NCBI RefSeq assembly: GCF_025833875.1
Contig: NZ_JAOYOD010000001.1
Span: 5,181,501 to 5,245,500, forward strand
Source of the DNA: Reichenbachiella ulvae
GTDB taxonomy: Bacteria; Bacteroidota; Bacteroidia; Cytophagales; Cyclobacteriaceae
Reading direction: 5' to 3'
DNA length: 64,000 nucleotides
Position 1 is the first letter of the stretch, and every line of letters begins with the position of its first letter. Shown piece after piece: positions 35,833 through 45,802 of the stretch. The notes under the pieces were generated by a model that had not been told where the DNA came from, searched no databases, and saw only the letters and a list, made by a program, of their open reading frames with translations. The translations under genes were made by a program, and so were the position numbers.

Positions 35833-37470
35833 ATGAAAAGAATTTTACTTCTTATGGTCTGTATTTTATGCAGTACCTTATCTCATGCACAAAAGAAGAA
35901 CGTATTATTTATTGCCATAGACGATCTCAATGATTGGACGGGGGCATTTGGAGGTAATCCGCAAAGCATCACACCGAACCTCGATGCATTGGCCAACAAG
36001 GGAGTTGCCTTTCAGAATGCCTACTGTGCTTCACCGGTGTGTAACCCGTCGAGGACAGCTATCTTGACTGGAAGACGACCTCATGCAACTGGCCTGGTCA
36101 ACAATGACGGAGGGAGGAATTTTAGAGAGGATGACCAACAGTGGGTACGTGAATTGATTACCATGCCCGAATATTTTAGCAGTCAGGGATATGAGAGTGT
36201 GGCTCAGGGCAAGATTTTTCATAAGCATGATTCTAATCCTGAAGTTTGGGATGTTTTGGGACCTGGAGGGCAGGGAGCAGCAGGAGGTGTCAATGACGAA
36301 GTGGCAGGAATCTCGTGGGGCTATTCTCCCAACGAAAAGCTGGAAGAAACAGGAGATTGGAAAAGTGCTGATTATGGGGCACAGTATCTAGCGAAGAATC
36401 ATGATAAACCATTTTTCTTGGCGATCGGATTGTTTAGACCTCATTTGCCCTTTCGAGCTCCCAAGGAGTTTTTTGATCTATTTGATCCGGATACTTTGAA
36501 TATCCCAGCAGGATACAAAGCCAATGATCTGCAAGATGCTTACAGTCGAGGGTCTAATAACAAGCTGTCTGAAGTACAGGCTGCCGGTAAATGGAAAGAG
36601 GTGATCCGGGCTTACCTGGCTTGTATTGCATTTGCAGATGCCAATTTGGGCCATTTGATTGATGCATTGGATGATAGTCAGTATGCTGATAATACGATTG
36701 TTGTACTCTGGGGAGATCACGGCTGGCACCTAGGCGAAAAGGAGCACTTTCAAAAATTCACTTTGTGGGAAAGAGCTATCAAGACTCCTTTGATCATATA
36801 TGATCCGAGTAAAGGGAGCGGTAACAGCTTCTATCCGGTTTCTCTTCAGGATTTGTATCCTACTTTGGTGTCGCTTGCAGGAATAGAACAGCCTGATTTT
36901 GAAGTGAGGGGAAGGGACTTGACACCTTTGCTTGAAGACCCAGATCGTGAGGATTGGTGTGGTGCTGCTTTAACTTCGTACTCTACCGGTCATTCCATTC
37001 GAAGCAATCAGTTTAGGTACACTTTGTATAACAATGGCGAAGAAGAATTGTATGATCATAAAAATGATCCATGGGAGTGGGAGAATCTGGCCAATCACTC
37101 AGATTTGGCCGATCAAAAACAGCAAATGGCTGAGGCACTGAATCAAATGAAGGAATTCGAAGAGTCTCCATTTGAGCAATGCGAATCAGTCGTGGTTCGA
37201 GATAGTCAGACTTCTGAAGGAATTAAACTTGGTATTAATATGGAGTATCAGGAGAATGATATTCTCATCTATCCTAATCCGAGCGATGGCATTTTGCACA
37301 TTCTGAAACAGAACCAATATTGGGAAGCATCTTATCAGGTTTTTGGGGCTAATGGTGTGGAATTGATACAAGGGACAGGAGGTCTCCTGGATATGAATTC
37401 TAATGCCGCAGGAAGGTATTGGCTCAGATTAGAGGGCTATGAAAGTGCGATACCAATATTATTGAATTAG
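35833..37470 (+). CDS. T9SS-secreted sulfatase (S1 family)
   Basis: A 545-residue protein with signal peptide about 1-20 and metal motif FIAIDDLNDW. The catalytic site is Cys70-Asn-Pro-Ser-Arg (VCNPSRTAILTGRRPHATG), and LWGDHGWHLGEKEHF supplies late metal/substrate ligands. It resembles iduronate-2-sulfatase-type S1 enzymes. After about residue 460 a T9SS type A sorting domain begins (ILIYPNPSDGILHI), unusual among the sulfatases here, so this one probably acts outside the cell on the intact polymer. It starts 2 nt after the GH49-like gene and is followed by a terminator. Confidence 0.92.
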   Translation: MKRILLLMVCILCSTLSHAQKKNVLFIAIDDLNDWTGAFGGNPQSITPNLDALANKGVAFQNAYCASPVCNPSRTAILTGRRPHATGLVNNDGGRNFREDDQQWVRELITMPEYFSSQGYESVAQGKIFHKHDSNPEVWDVLGPGGQGAAGGVNDEVAGISWGYSPNEKLEETGDWKSADYGAQYLAKNHDKPFFLAIGLFRPHLPFRAPKEFFDLFDPDTLNIPAGYKANDLQDAYSRGSNNKLSEVQAAGKWKEVIRAYLACIAFADANLGHLIDALDDSQYADNTIVVLWGDHGWHLGEKEHFQKFTLWERAIKTPLIIYDPSKGSGNSFYPVSLQDLYPTLVSLAGIEQPDFEVRGRDLTPLLEDPDREDWCGAALTSYSTGHSIRSNQFRYTLYNNGEEELYDHKNDPWEWENLANHSDLADQKQQMAEALNQMKEFEESPFEQCESVVVRDSQTSEGIKLGINMEYQENDILIYPNPSDGILHILKQNQYWEASYQVFGANGVELIQGTGGLLDMNSNAAGRYWLRLEGYESAIPILLN

Positions 37471-37488
37471 CCACTTGGAATTTCAAGG

Positions 37489-37519
37489 AAAAGCGTTCGA
37501 AGTATCGAGCGCTTTTTTT
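37489..37519 (+). terminator. Rho-independent terminator
   Basis: The stem AAAGCGTTCGA/TCGAGCGCTTT (one wobble) with loop AGTA is followed by seven T. It ends the operon that holds the sensors, the GH49-like gene and the sulfatase. Confidence 0.88.
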
Positions 37520-37628
37520 GTTTTGGGCACTTCGGTGGTTGTTCAATTGAGTTTTTTGATTTTTTTATTGTCAGTGAATTATCATAAAAACCATAGAATA
37601 GACGATAATTAGGCCGTTTTTCGGCTTA

Positions 37629-37693
37629 TACCCTATAGAGCAAAAAGCAAAAACAATACAGCAAGCCGTTCCTCAACTATAAATCTACTTTTG
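37629..37693 (+). promoter_or_regulatory. PUL operator copy C with -7 box
   Basis: TACCCTATAGAGCAAA (37629-37644) matches the shared operator at 12 of 16. A second copy AAAACAATACAGCAAG ends at 37665, exactly 21 bp later. A perfect -7 box TACTTTTG starts at 37686, 42 bp after the first copy. It drives the tandem SusC/SusD operon. Confidence 0.68.
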
Positions 37694-37821
37694 ATTTATG
37701 CAATTCGTAAATGCATGGATGACTGGGAGATTTTTGGTTAGTTTTGTAACTCAAATCCCCTCCCTGTTTTCTCGGTAGATACGCATTGTTTTAGACGATT
37801 GTTTATCTAAACTATTAATTT

Positions 37822-40800
37822 ATGAAAAGACTCTTTACTATGATGGGCATCATGTGTTGTGTGCTCATGGAATCTTTCGGACAAAATATCACGGTGTCCG
37901 GAACAGTACTCGGAGACGATGGGGGAGACCCATTACCGGGAGCTACAGTTGTAGTGAAAGGTACTACAACTGGTACAGTTACCGATATAGATGGTAATTA
38001 TATCCTATCTGCTCCTGCGGATGCAACTTTAGTAGTCAGCTTTATTGGTTATATCAAACAAGAAGTGCCAGTAGGTGCTCAAAAAACCATTGATGTCTCA
38101 CTATCATTAGACGCTGCAGAACTCGAAGAAGTGGTAGTGGTAGGATATGGTTCTCAAAAGAAGGAGGCCGTAACAGGTGCGATATCTCAAGTGGAAGGTG
38201 ATATCTTGATGCAAAGAGGCCCGATGGCCAATCTGACTGAATCATTGAGTGGTTCAATTCCTGGAGTTACTGTACTTACCAGTTCAGGTATACCTGGTGG
38301 TGATCAGGGTGATGGATACGGAGGAAATGAAATTTTGATTCGTGGTAAGAATACCTGGAACAATTCAAGTCCGCTGGTTTTGGTTGATGGGATCGAAAGA
38401 AACATGAATGATGTGGATCCAAATGATGTGGCCACTCTTACAGTTTTGAAGGATGCATCTGCTACTGCGGTATATGGTGTGAAAGGTGCCAATGGTGTGA
38501 TTTTGATTACTACCAAAAGAGGTCAAATTGGTAAGCCTACTTTAAAAATAGACGCTAATATGGCATTCAAATCAGTGTCTCGAATCCCAAGAACTTTAGG
38601 GTCATACGAAGGTTTGGAAGCGAGAAATGCCGCCATCGTTAATGAATTAGGAACAAACCCAACTTCCTGGGATTTTTATACTCCACAGCATGAACTTGAG
38701 CTATATAGATCTCAACAGTATCCTGATGGCTTCAATGATACAGATTGGGCAGATCAGATGCTTAAAGATTATGGTAAATCTTATAAGGTGAATTTGGGAG
38801 TTTCTGGTGGTACTGATTTTGTAAAGTATTACGGTTCATTGGGTTACCTGAATGATGGTGATATTCTTCAGACTGAAAATGTCGGTCAAGGATACAACCC
38901 TGAGTTTAAATATGAACGCTTCAACTTTAGATCTAACTTTGATTTCAGTTTGACAGAGAGCACAAAGTTCACTGTGAACTTGTCAGGTTATCTGGGCAAT
39001 CAGCAACGGACTGGTGGCTCCATTCATAGTTTTTGGTATGGTGTATATGCTCACCCGAATGATCACCCTGTATTACAGTACGAAGATGGTACCTATGGTG
39101 AGGGTGTACAATATGAGAGGTTTGGAGAAAATGAATATGTTCAGCTAAACTTCAACGGTCTGAAAAGGGATATAAGATCGGAAGTGCTTTCTGATTTTAA
39201 GTTGGAGCAAGATCTTGGGATGTTTATTGAAGGATTAAAGTTGGGAGGACAATTTTCATTCGATAATTACTTCCAGACTATAGGTTCTAGTATCAATGAC
39301 GATGGAGTAGCTACGAAATATGTCGATCCTGCTTACTATCTTCAAGAGAATGCAGACATAGAAGATTATACGACTTACTTTTTTACAAACGATTATAGCA
39401 ATAGCAGTCACGGGTTCGATTTTTATGATCAACCACTACAATATTCTCCGGAATATGTTAATGGCAACTCTTTAGGTAAGTCTAAGAGAAACATGACATA
39501 TAGAGTGAATTTGAACTATAATAGAAGCTTTGATAAGCATACAGTTACAGGTTTAGCTCTTTTTCAAAGAGAATCGGGAGTTAATTTTAACAGAGATGGC
39601 TGGCCTACCAAACGTGAGGATTGGGTTGGAAGGTTGACTTATGGTTATGATAAGCGATACAATGTTGAATTTAATGGGGCATATAATGGCTCGGATCAGT
39701 TCGGTGATGGTAAGAAGTTTGACTTTTTCCCATCTGTAGCGGTGGCATGGACTGCATCTAATGAGAAATTCTTCAAAGAAAACCTCGAATGGTTCAGCTT
39801 GTTGAAATTCAGGTATTCTGATGGTATAGTAGGTAATGATAAGGTTGCTGGAAATGCAAGATGGTTGTATAACACCAACTGGGAGCAAGGAGGAAACCCT
39901 ACTTATGGTAACAATAGCAATTGGGCATTTGGTTACCCAACATCACAAGCAGGGCCTACCTATTATAGAGAAGGAACTCCAGGCAACCCCTTTGTTCAAT
40001 GGGAGACAGCTCGCAAGCAAAATTTAGGAATTGAAACAGGTTTTTTTAACAATATAATAACCGCGAATGTGGATTTGTTCAAAGAACACAGAACCAATAT
40101 CCTGATGCAGGGAAATCAACGTTCTGTTCCCATCTTTTTTGGAAATGACGCGCCAGCAGCAAACTTAGGAGAAACAAAATCTCAAGGTTATGAATTCACG
40201 ATCAATTACAATAACAATCATGGTGATTTTGCCTACTGGGCCTCATTTAATTATGCTCATGTAATCGATGAAACTATCGCTAGAGAAGATCCAGAACTGA
40301 CTCCAGATTACCAGAAAAGAGAAGGTTACCAAATCGGTCAGACTACATCAAGCATTTCTACAGGAATTATAGATAGCTGGGATGAACTTTATACAGGAGT
40401 AGTGGGAGAGAATAATGATTTCTTACTACCTGGAGATTACAGGTTGTTGGATTATAATGGAGATGGTGTTATCAACGGTAACGATAATACCTTGTATGGT
40501 TATCCGAATAGACCGCAGAATACATATAATCTTACCGCAGGAGCATCTTATAAAGGGGTGTCCTTGACAGTAACATTCTATGGTGCTTATAACATTACAA
40601 CTAATATTCGATTGGATGAGTTTGCTTTCAATAGTAGTTCAATTTATCAAAGCCAATTAGATGATACCTGGTCTCCTGAGTATGGAAATCAAGATCCAAG
40701 CTTGCGAGCCTTAAGTTTTGCCAAGGGGTCGGCTGATGGTCAATACAACAAAGTTGACGCTTCATTCTTAAGATTGAAAACTGCAGAATTGGCATATAGC

Positions 40801-40974
40801 CTACCTTCAGCTTTGATCAGCAAAGCAGGATTGAGTAATGCAAGAGTTTTTGTCAATGGAAACAATCTTATTCTGTGGTCAGATATGCAAGTAGATCTTG
40901 AAGGTAAGGATTACGATGTGAAGAATTATCCTGTAACCAAGCAGATCAATTTTGGTGTAAGTATTTCTTTCTAA
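37822..40974 (+). CDS. SusC-like TonB-linked outer membrane transporter 1
   Basis: A 1050-residue protein. Signal peptide (MKRLFTMMGIMCCVLMESFG), carboxypeptidase-regulatory-like domain (about 24-100: GATVVVKGTTTGTVTDIDGNY), TonB-box-like ELEEVVVVGYGSQKKEAVTG, plug domain with VLVDGIERNMNDVDPNDVAT and NGVILITTKRG, then a large barrel ending NFGVSISF. Together with the SusD-like lipoprotein 9 nt downstream it forms the outer-membrane import complex for oligosaccharides. It is the first gene of a six-gene operon (SusC, SusD, SusC, SusD, SusE-like, cadherin protein) under operator copy C. Confidence 0.95.
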   Translation: MKRLFTMMGIMCCVLMESFGQNITVSGTVLGDDGGDPLPGATVVVKGTTTGTVTDIDGNYILSAPADATLVVSFIGYIKQEVPVGAQKTIDVSLSLDAAELEEVVVVGYGSQKKEAVTGAISQVEGDILMQRGPMANLTESLSGSIPGVTVLTSSGIPGGDQGDGYGGNEILIRGKNTWNNSSPLVLVDGIERNMNDVDPNDVATLTVLKDASATAVYGVKGANGVILITTKRGQIGKPTLKIDANMAFKSVSRIPRTLGSYEGLEARNAAIVNELGTNPTSWDFYTPQHELELYRSQQYPDGFNDTDWADQMLKDYGKSYKVNLGVSGGTDFVKYYGSLGYLNDGDILQTENVGQGYNPEFKYERFNFRSNFDFSLTESTKFTVNLSGYLGNQQRTGGSIHSFWYGVYAHPNDHPVLQYEDGTYGEGVQYERFGENEYVQLNFNGLKRDIRSEVLSDFKLEQDLGMFIEGLKLGGQFSFDNYFQTIGSSINDDGVATKYVDPAYYLQENADIEDYTTYFFTNDYSNSSHGFDFYDQPLQYSPEYVNGNSLGKSKRNMTYRVNLNYNRSFDKHTVTGLALFQRESGVNFNRDGWPTKREDWVGRLTYGYDKRYNVEFNGAYNGSDQFGDGKKFDFFPSVAVAWTASNEKFFKENLEWFSLLKFRYSDGIVGNDKVAGNARWLYNTNWEQGGNPTYGNNSNWAFGYPTSQAGPTYYREGTPGNPFVQWETARKQNLGIETGFFNNIITANVDLFKEHRTNILMQGNQRSVPIFFGNDAPAANLGETKSQGYEFTINYNNNHGDFAYWASFNYAHVIDETIAREDPELTPDYQKREGYQIGQTTSSISTGIIDSWDELYTGVVGENNDFLLPGDYRLLDYNGDGVINGNDNTLYGYPNRPQNTYNLTAGASYKGVSLTVTFYGAYNITTNIRLDEFAFNSSSIYQSQLDDTWSPEYGNQDPSLRALSFAKGSADGQYNKVDASFLRLKTAELAYSLPSALISKAGLSNARVFVNGNNLILWSDMQVDLEGKDYDVKNYPVTKQINFGVSISF

Positions 40975-40983
40975 GCACTTAGT

Positions 40984-42762
40984 ATGATTATTATGAAGAA
41001 TATAAATAAATATATAGCAATGTTGGGGATGCTATTCCTTATCTCTTCTTGTGAAGAGTATCTGGAAGTACCACCCGCATCTCAGATTACTGAAGAGGAG
41101 GTATTTACTTCTTATGTGACCTTTCAGGGGTTTTTGGATCAAGACTACCGGTACCTGGTGGATAATAATAAAGCTAAAATCACTTGTGGTATTCAATTAG
41201 CCGGAGAAACCATCGCTGTACAGGGTTGGAACACTTCGCAGGCTGCCTCAACGGGTAATTACTGGAATTTGATTAATGGTCGATCTCCATTTAATGATTA
41301 TGGAAATGGCGATGGTAAGACAGGTTGGTGGACGGCTGGCTGGGAGGCCATTCGGATTGCCAATCACGCAATTGAGAAAATAGATCTATTTCAGGGGTCT
41401 GAAGAAGACCGTGCCTTGCTTTTAGGACAGGCGTATTTCTTTAGAGCCATTTTTCATTTCGAAATCATGAGAGCCTTTGGTACCATCCCTTATGTGGATG
41501 AAATTTTGGTAGATAACTTCGAATTGCCAAGACACTGGACTGATGAAGAGACTGGTAAGAAGGATTGCCAGGCCGTGGCAGAGGCAATAGTTCGGGATTT
41601 TGAAATGGCTGCTTCGTTGCTGCCTGATGTTTGGGAAAACTATGCTAAAGACGCTGGTCGTGCGACAAAAGGTGCCGCCTTGGCTCTTAAAGCAAGAACT
41701 TTGCTTTATGCAGGGAGTCCATTGTTCAATGAATTTTCTGGCAATTCTGCCACTTTCGATACCGAATACATGACACGTGCTGCTGAGGCGGCGGCAGAAG
41801 TATTGAAGCTGGCAGATAGGGGAGTTTATGATTTAGTCGATTTTGCTGATTATCAGGACATGTTCGCGAGAAAAGATGGGACCAGACCGATCACTTCTGA
41901 AAGTATTTTTCAAAAAACAGATAATAGTATGGGATCTGGTGAAGTGAATGTATTTCTCGGTAGGCTATTTATGCCAAACAATAACTTGCTAGGAGGAAAT
42001 GGTATCACCGAAGCGGTAACTCAAAACTATGTTGACCTATTCGAAATGGCGGATGGCACTTTGTACAAAGATCATTTCAATACTGACGCAAGTGTGGCAA
42101 GTCCATATGACAATGATGTAGCTAATCGTTGGGATAATCGTGACCCGAGATTCAGAAAGGCTATTTATGTAGACGGGGACAACTGCGGATATACAGATCA
42201 GACTTTAATGAATTTATATGTAGGTGGTAATATGAACAACGCCAATACATTAAGTCCATATATAGTGCACAAATATTGGCCGATTGGTGTAAATAAGGTC
42301 GACGGTGATTGGGATCAATTTACTTATAATACTCCCAATATTAGATTGGCAGATGTTTATCTGATCTACGCAGAGGCATTGTTTGAGGCGACTGGTAATC
42401 AGGATGCATCTTCTTCAAACTATGGTATGACAGCTGCAGAAGCGGTGGATGAAGTGAGAACGCGTGCCGGTATGCCTACCACTGCTAATACTACAGCATA
42501 TGGTGGGGATTTTAGGAAGCTGGTTCGAAATGAGCGACATGTAGAGCTGTGTTTTGAAGGAAGCTATTGGTATGATTTGAGAAGATGGAAAGTGAAGCCA
42601 GATGAAACGCTTTACAGATTGGATTATGATCAGGCATACTCTTATGCTACTCGAACAGCTATTCAGCCATTTATTTTTACAGATCGAAACTGGTGGTTGC
42701 CATTTCCAAGAGAGTTGACTTTGACCTATGAAGGATTCGAACAAAATCCAGGCTGGGAATAA
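40984..42762 (+). CDS. SusD-like glycan-binding lipoprotein 1
   Basis: A 592-residue lipoprotein. The start may be 40984 or the in-frame ATG at 40993 (MKNINKYIAMLGM), both upstream of the lipobox LISSC. The SusD N-terminal opening EEYLEVPPASQITEEEVF, the TPR-type helices (QAYFFRAIFHFEIMRAFG) and the C-terminal signature VRNERHVELCFEGSYWYDLRRWK are all present. It caps SusC 1 and captures oligosaccharides at the surface. The ligand cannot be read from sequence. Confidence 0.95.
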   Translation: MIIMKNINKYIAMLGMLFLISSCEEYLEVPPASQITEEEVFTSYVTFQGFLDQDYRYLVDNNKAKITCGIQLAGETIAVQGWNTSQAASTGNYWNLINGRSPFNDYGNGDGKTGWWTAGWEAIRIANHAIEKIDLFQGSEEDRALLLGQAYFFRAIFHFEIMRAFGTIPYVDEILVDNFELPRHWTDEETGKKDCQAVAEAIVRDFEMAASLLPDVWENYAKDAGRATKGAALALKARTLLYAGSPLFNEFSGNSATFDTEYMTRAAEAAAEVLKLADRGVYDLVDFADYQDMFARKDGTRPITSESIFQKTDNSMGSGEVNVFLGRLFMPNNNLLGGNGITEAVTQNYVDLFEMADGTLYKDHFNTDASVASPYDNDVANRWDNRDPRFRKAIYVDGDNCGYTDQTLMNLYVGGNMNNANTLSPYIVHKYWPIGVNKVDGDWDQFTYNTPNIRLADVYLIYAEALFEATGNQDASSSNYGMTAAEAVDEVRTRAGMPTTANTTAYGGDFRKLVRNERHVELCFEGSYWYDLRRWKVKPDETLYRLDYDQAYSYATRTAIQPFIFTDRNWWLPFPRELTLTYEGFEQNPGWE

Positions 42763-42794
42763 GGGTCTAAGTAATATTTATAAATCAGAAAATA

Positions 42795-45791
42795 ATGATA
42801 AAATATATAAATAGAGCCCTGATTATGACCTTGGTAATGCTGATGACATTATCGGCGATAGCAGGTCGCACAGGGACATTTAAAGGAAGAGTACTGGACG
42901 AGAGCAATCAGCCAATGGCCGGAGTTCATGTTACCAGTAGTGATGGGAAAGTATCAACAATCACGGATGCGGAAGGTAGATTCGAATTGAGTCTACAAGA
43001 AGGTGTTCAGATTAGTATGAGCCTTGATGGACGGTCTGAAATGGAGGTAATCCTGAAAGAAGGAGTTTATGACTATCATTTCGATGAAAAAGAAGAGGTC
43101 ATCGTTCCTGTTGTACCAAAGGTGACTTTGCCATTTGGTCAGTTGGAAAAAAACCGAATCGTTGGATCTGTATCTACTATAGATGCAAGTCAGGAATTGC
43201 TCATCGATCAAAGAACCAGTATTGGTTCTGCCCTTAATGGCAAGGTTTCGGGTGTTTTCGGTAGCGACAACATCTTAGGTTTGCCTGGTAATGCGATCTA
43301 TGTTATTGATGGGATACCTAGGGATGTTGGATACTATAATCTTACAGAGGTTGAAAGTATTTCTATCCTGAAAGACCCAGTGTCTAGAATGATGTATGGA
43401 GCCCAAGCAGATCAAGGTGTCATTTTGATAACTACCAAAAGAGGATCTGCACAAAAGAATGAAATTCGAGTGAGAGGTGAATATGGTGTTCAGACTGCCG
43501 TGCAATTGCCAGAATATTTGAATGGTGCTGATTATATGGAAGCTTACAATCAAGCTAATATCAATGATGGAAAACCTGCCTTGTATACACAGACGCAAAT
43601 TGATGGAACCCGTGCAGGATCAGATCCTTTATTGTATCCCGATTTGGATTACATGGATGAAGAATTTTTAAGAGATAGTAAGAACTTTTTCAACTTCAAT
43701 GCTGATGCAGCTGGAGGAAACGAATTCGCAACCTACTTTGTCAATTTGGGTATGAACCATTCGGAAGGGTGGAACAATCTAGGTACGATGGAACAACGAA
43801 ATGTATTTAATGTAAGAGCTAATACAGATTTCCAATTGTTCCCTACGCTTAAAATGAACTTGGATGCAGTGGCTGTTTTTGATCAAGGCGAACAACCAAA
43901 TGGTGATTATTGGAGTATGGTAGAGAACAATCTACCGACATCCATAGTACCGTTGATTCCGGTCAATAGTTTGACAGATCCATCTGCAGTAGATGGTGCT
44001 AACCTTTATAAAGGACAGTATCTATTAGGCGGAACGTCCAATTTTGATGAGAATATTTATGGTGAACTAGAAAGGTCTGGAGATAGAAAAACACTTAATC
44101 GCATGCTTCAAGTCAATACAGGTTTAGATTGGGATTTGAGTGCGGTTACTGAAGGTCTTTCTGCTTCTGGGGCCATTAGTTTTGATTTTTTCAATCAATT
44201 CGCCTCTGAGACTTCAAATACCTATGCAGTTTATTCTCCTGATTTTCTAATTGATCAATCAGGAGCAGATAGTTTGGCAGTAGTAAAATTCAATGAGGAT
44301 CAACCGAACGGTGAGGAAGTTCCACAGGCTGATGGTGCATTTTTCCAAAGGAGAGTAGGACTCTATGGAACTCTGGATTATACGAAGAAAATTGGAGTTC
44401 ATGCTATTGATATGACTGCTCTGGCTTATCAGGATACTCGAGTACTGATCGGACAAAGTCAAGATCAGAAAAATATGCACTACGGTATCAGAGCCAATTA
44501 CATGTATGACAATAGATATGTAGCTGAATTTTCTGGAGCATATCAAGGAACTCAGCGATTATCTGATGATAGATATACATTCTCGCCCTCTTTTGGACTG
44601 GGATGGATAGTTAGTAACGAAGGATTTATGACTGGGGGACTATTTGATTACCTCAAGTTGAGAGGAACTTTTGGATTGCTTAAAAACGATAATTGGAATG
44701 ATTATTTCCTTCAGGAAACTTTTTATAGTACTGGTGGATGGTATGATTACGAAAATGGTGGATCCAGAAATCGTGAATTGAACATTGACAATGTAAGCGC
44801 CAATATAGGATGGCAAAAGCGAATGGAATTTAATGCCGGATTCGATGCAGCCTTGTTGGACAATGCACTAACAATTGAAGCAAGTTACTTTAATAGCCGC
44901 GGGTATGACAATGTAACACTTATGTCTAATACTACTCCTGATATTGTAGGTTATTCCTTCTACGAAAACTATAACAGTGATCAGGTTCAGGGTATTGAGT
45001 TGGCTGCTAATTATAGAAAGTCTTTTGGTGATTTTCAGTTTAATTTAGGAACTAGAATGATCGGTATTCAGTCAGAGGTACTTGAGATAGATGAGCCATT
45101 ATACAAGGAGAATAGCTCCTATAGAAGTGCAATTGGTAATACCATCTATGGTCGATACGGTTATGTAGCGGATGGATTGTATGCTGAATCTGATTTTAAT
45201 GGTGCAGGTGAACTAAGTTCAAGCTTACCGACTCCTACTTTTGGATCAGTTCAGCCAGGGGATATCAAATATGAAGATCTTAATAATGACGGAGTGATCA
45301 ATGTGGATGATCAAAAGTTGATAGGAAGTTATAGACCAGATTTCCAATATAGTGTCATCCTTAATATGACCTATAAAGGTTTCGGTCTTTATGCTCTAGG
45401 CGTAGGACAAACAGGACAAGATCAGTATAGAAACTCAAGCTATCACTGGGTATATGGCAATAGAAAATATAGCGCTGCTGTCAATGAGGCCTATGGTCCA
45501 TCAAACAAAGATGTGAATGCCACGATGCCTCGGTTGTCTTCTACCCAAAATAATAACAACTATCGTAATTCGACTTACTGGATGTATGAAAACAACAGTT
45601 TTACCGTTCCTGTGATCCAATTGTCTTACACATTTGAGCCTAAGGAAAGTAAAGGATTCGAGCAAATGACTGTTTTCTTGAAAGGAAACAATTTGGTTAG
45701 AATAAATAAGAATGGAGATTTGAGTGACCTCAGAATAGGAAGAGAACCCGTTTCGCAAGGTTATTCAATAGGTGTTTCTGCCATATTTTAA
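42795..45791 (+). CDS. SusC-like TonB-linked outer membrane transporter 2
   Basis: A 998-residue protein with signal peptide, a carboxypeptidase-regulatory-like domain (about 27-90: FKGRVLDESNQPMAGVHVTS) and a plug (YVIDGIPRDVGYYNLTEVES, QGVILITTKRG). The barrel closes with YSIGVSAIF. The usual TonB-box-like run EVVVVGYG is missing and replaced by VPVVPKVTLPFGQLEKNRIVG. The regulatory-like domain is divergent. It pairs with the next SusD. Two SusCD pairs in one operon suggest import of two oligosaccharide classes from one polymer (inference). Confidence 0.93.
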   Translation: MIKYINRALIMTLVMLMTLSAIAGRTGTFKGRVLDESNQPMAGVHVTSSDGKVSTITDAEGRFELSLQEGVQISMSLDGRSEMEVILKEGVYDYHFDEKEEVIVPVVPKVTLPFGQLEKNRIVGSVSTIDASQELLIDQRTSIGSALNGKVSGVFGSDNILGLPGNAIYVIDGIPRDVGYYNLTEVESISILKDPVSRMMYGAQADQGVILITTKRGSAQKNEIRVRGEYGVQTAVQLPEYLNGADYMEAYNQANINDGKPALYTQTQIDGTRAGSDPLLYPDLDYMDEEFLRDSKNFFNFNADAAGGNEFATYFVNLGMNHSEGWNNLGTMEQRNVFNVRANTDFQLFPTLKMNLDAVAVFDQGEQPNGDYWSMVENNLPTSIVPLIPVNSLTDPSAVDGANLYKGQYLLGGTSNFDENIYGELERSGDRKTLNRMLQVNTGLDWDLSAVTEGLSASGAISFDFFNQFASETSNTYAVYSPDFLIDQSGADSLAVVKFNEDQPNGEEVPQADGAFFQRRVGLYGTLDYTKKIGVHAIDMTALAYQDTRVLIGQSQDQKNMHYGIRANYMYDNRYVAEFSGAYQGTQRLSDDRYTFSPSFGLGWIVSNEGFMTGGLFDYLKLRGTFGLLKNDNWNDYFLQETFYSTGGWYDYENGGSRNRELNIDNVSANIGWQKRMEFNAGFDAALLDNALTIEASYFNSRGYDNVTLMSNTTPDIVGYSFYENYNSDQVQGIELAANYRKSFGDFQFNLGTRMIGIQSEVLEIDEPLYKENSSYRSAIGNTIYGRYGYVADGLYAESDFNGAGELSSSLPTPTFGSVQPGDIKYEDLNNDGVINVDDQKLIGSYRPDFQYSVILNMTYKGFGLYALGVGQTGQDQYRNSSYHWVYGNRKYSAAVNEAYGPSNKDVNATMPRLSSTQNNNNYRNSTYWMYENNSFTVPVIQLSYTFEPKESKGFEQMTVFLKGNNLVRINKNGDLSDLRIGREPVSQGYSIGVSAIF

Positions 45792-45802
45792 AGCATAGCA
45801 TT

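Larger units (their letters stand above)
37471..37821. other. leader region of the SusC/SusD operon
   Basis: This 351-nt gap has no gene. It holds the upstream terminator, operator copy C with its -7 box (37629-37693), and a 129-nt stretch between the -7 box and the susC ATG. That stretch suggests an untranslated leader of about 120 nt. A second -7-like TAGTTTTG is at 37739-37746. A GCCG/CGGC mini-hairpin is at 37613-37625. Confidence 0.6.

Noticed and set aside
37739..37746. TAGTTTTG as the main -7 box of the SusCD operon
   Set aside because: It matches consensus, but TACTTTTG at 37686 has the operator spacing shared by four other operons; kept only as a possible second start.
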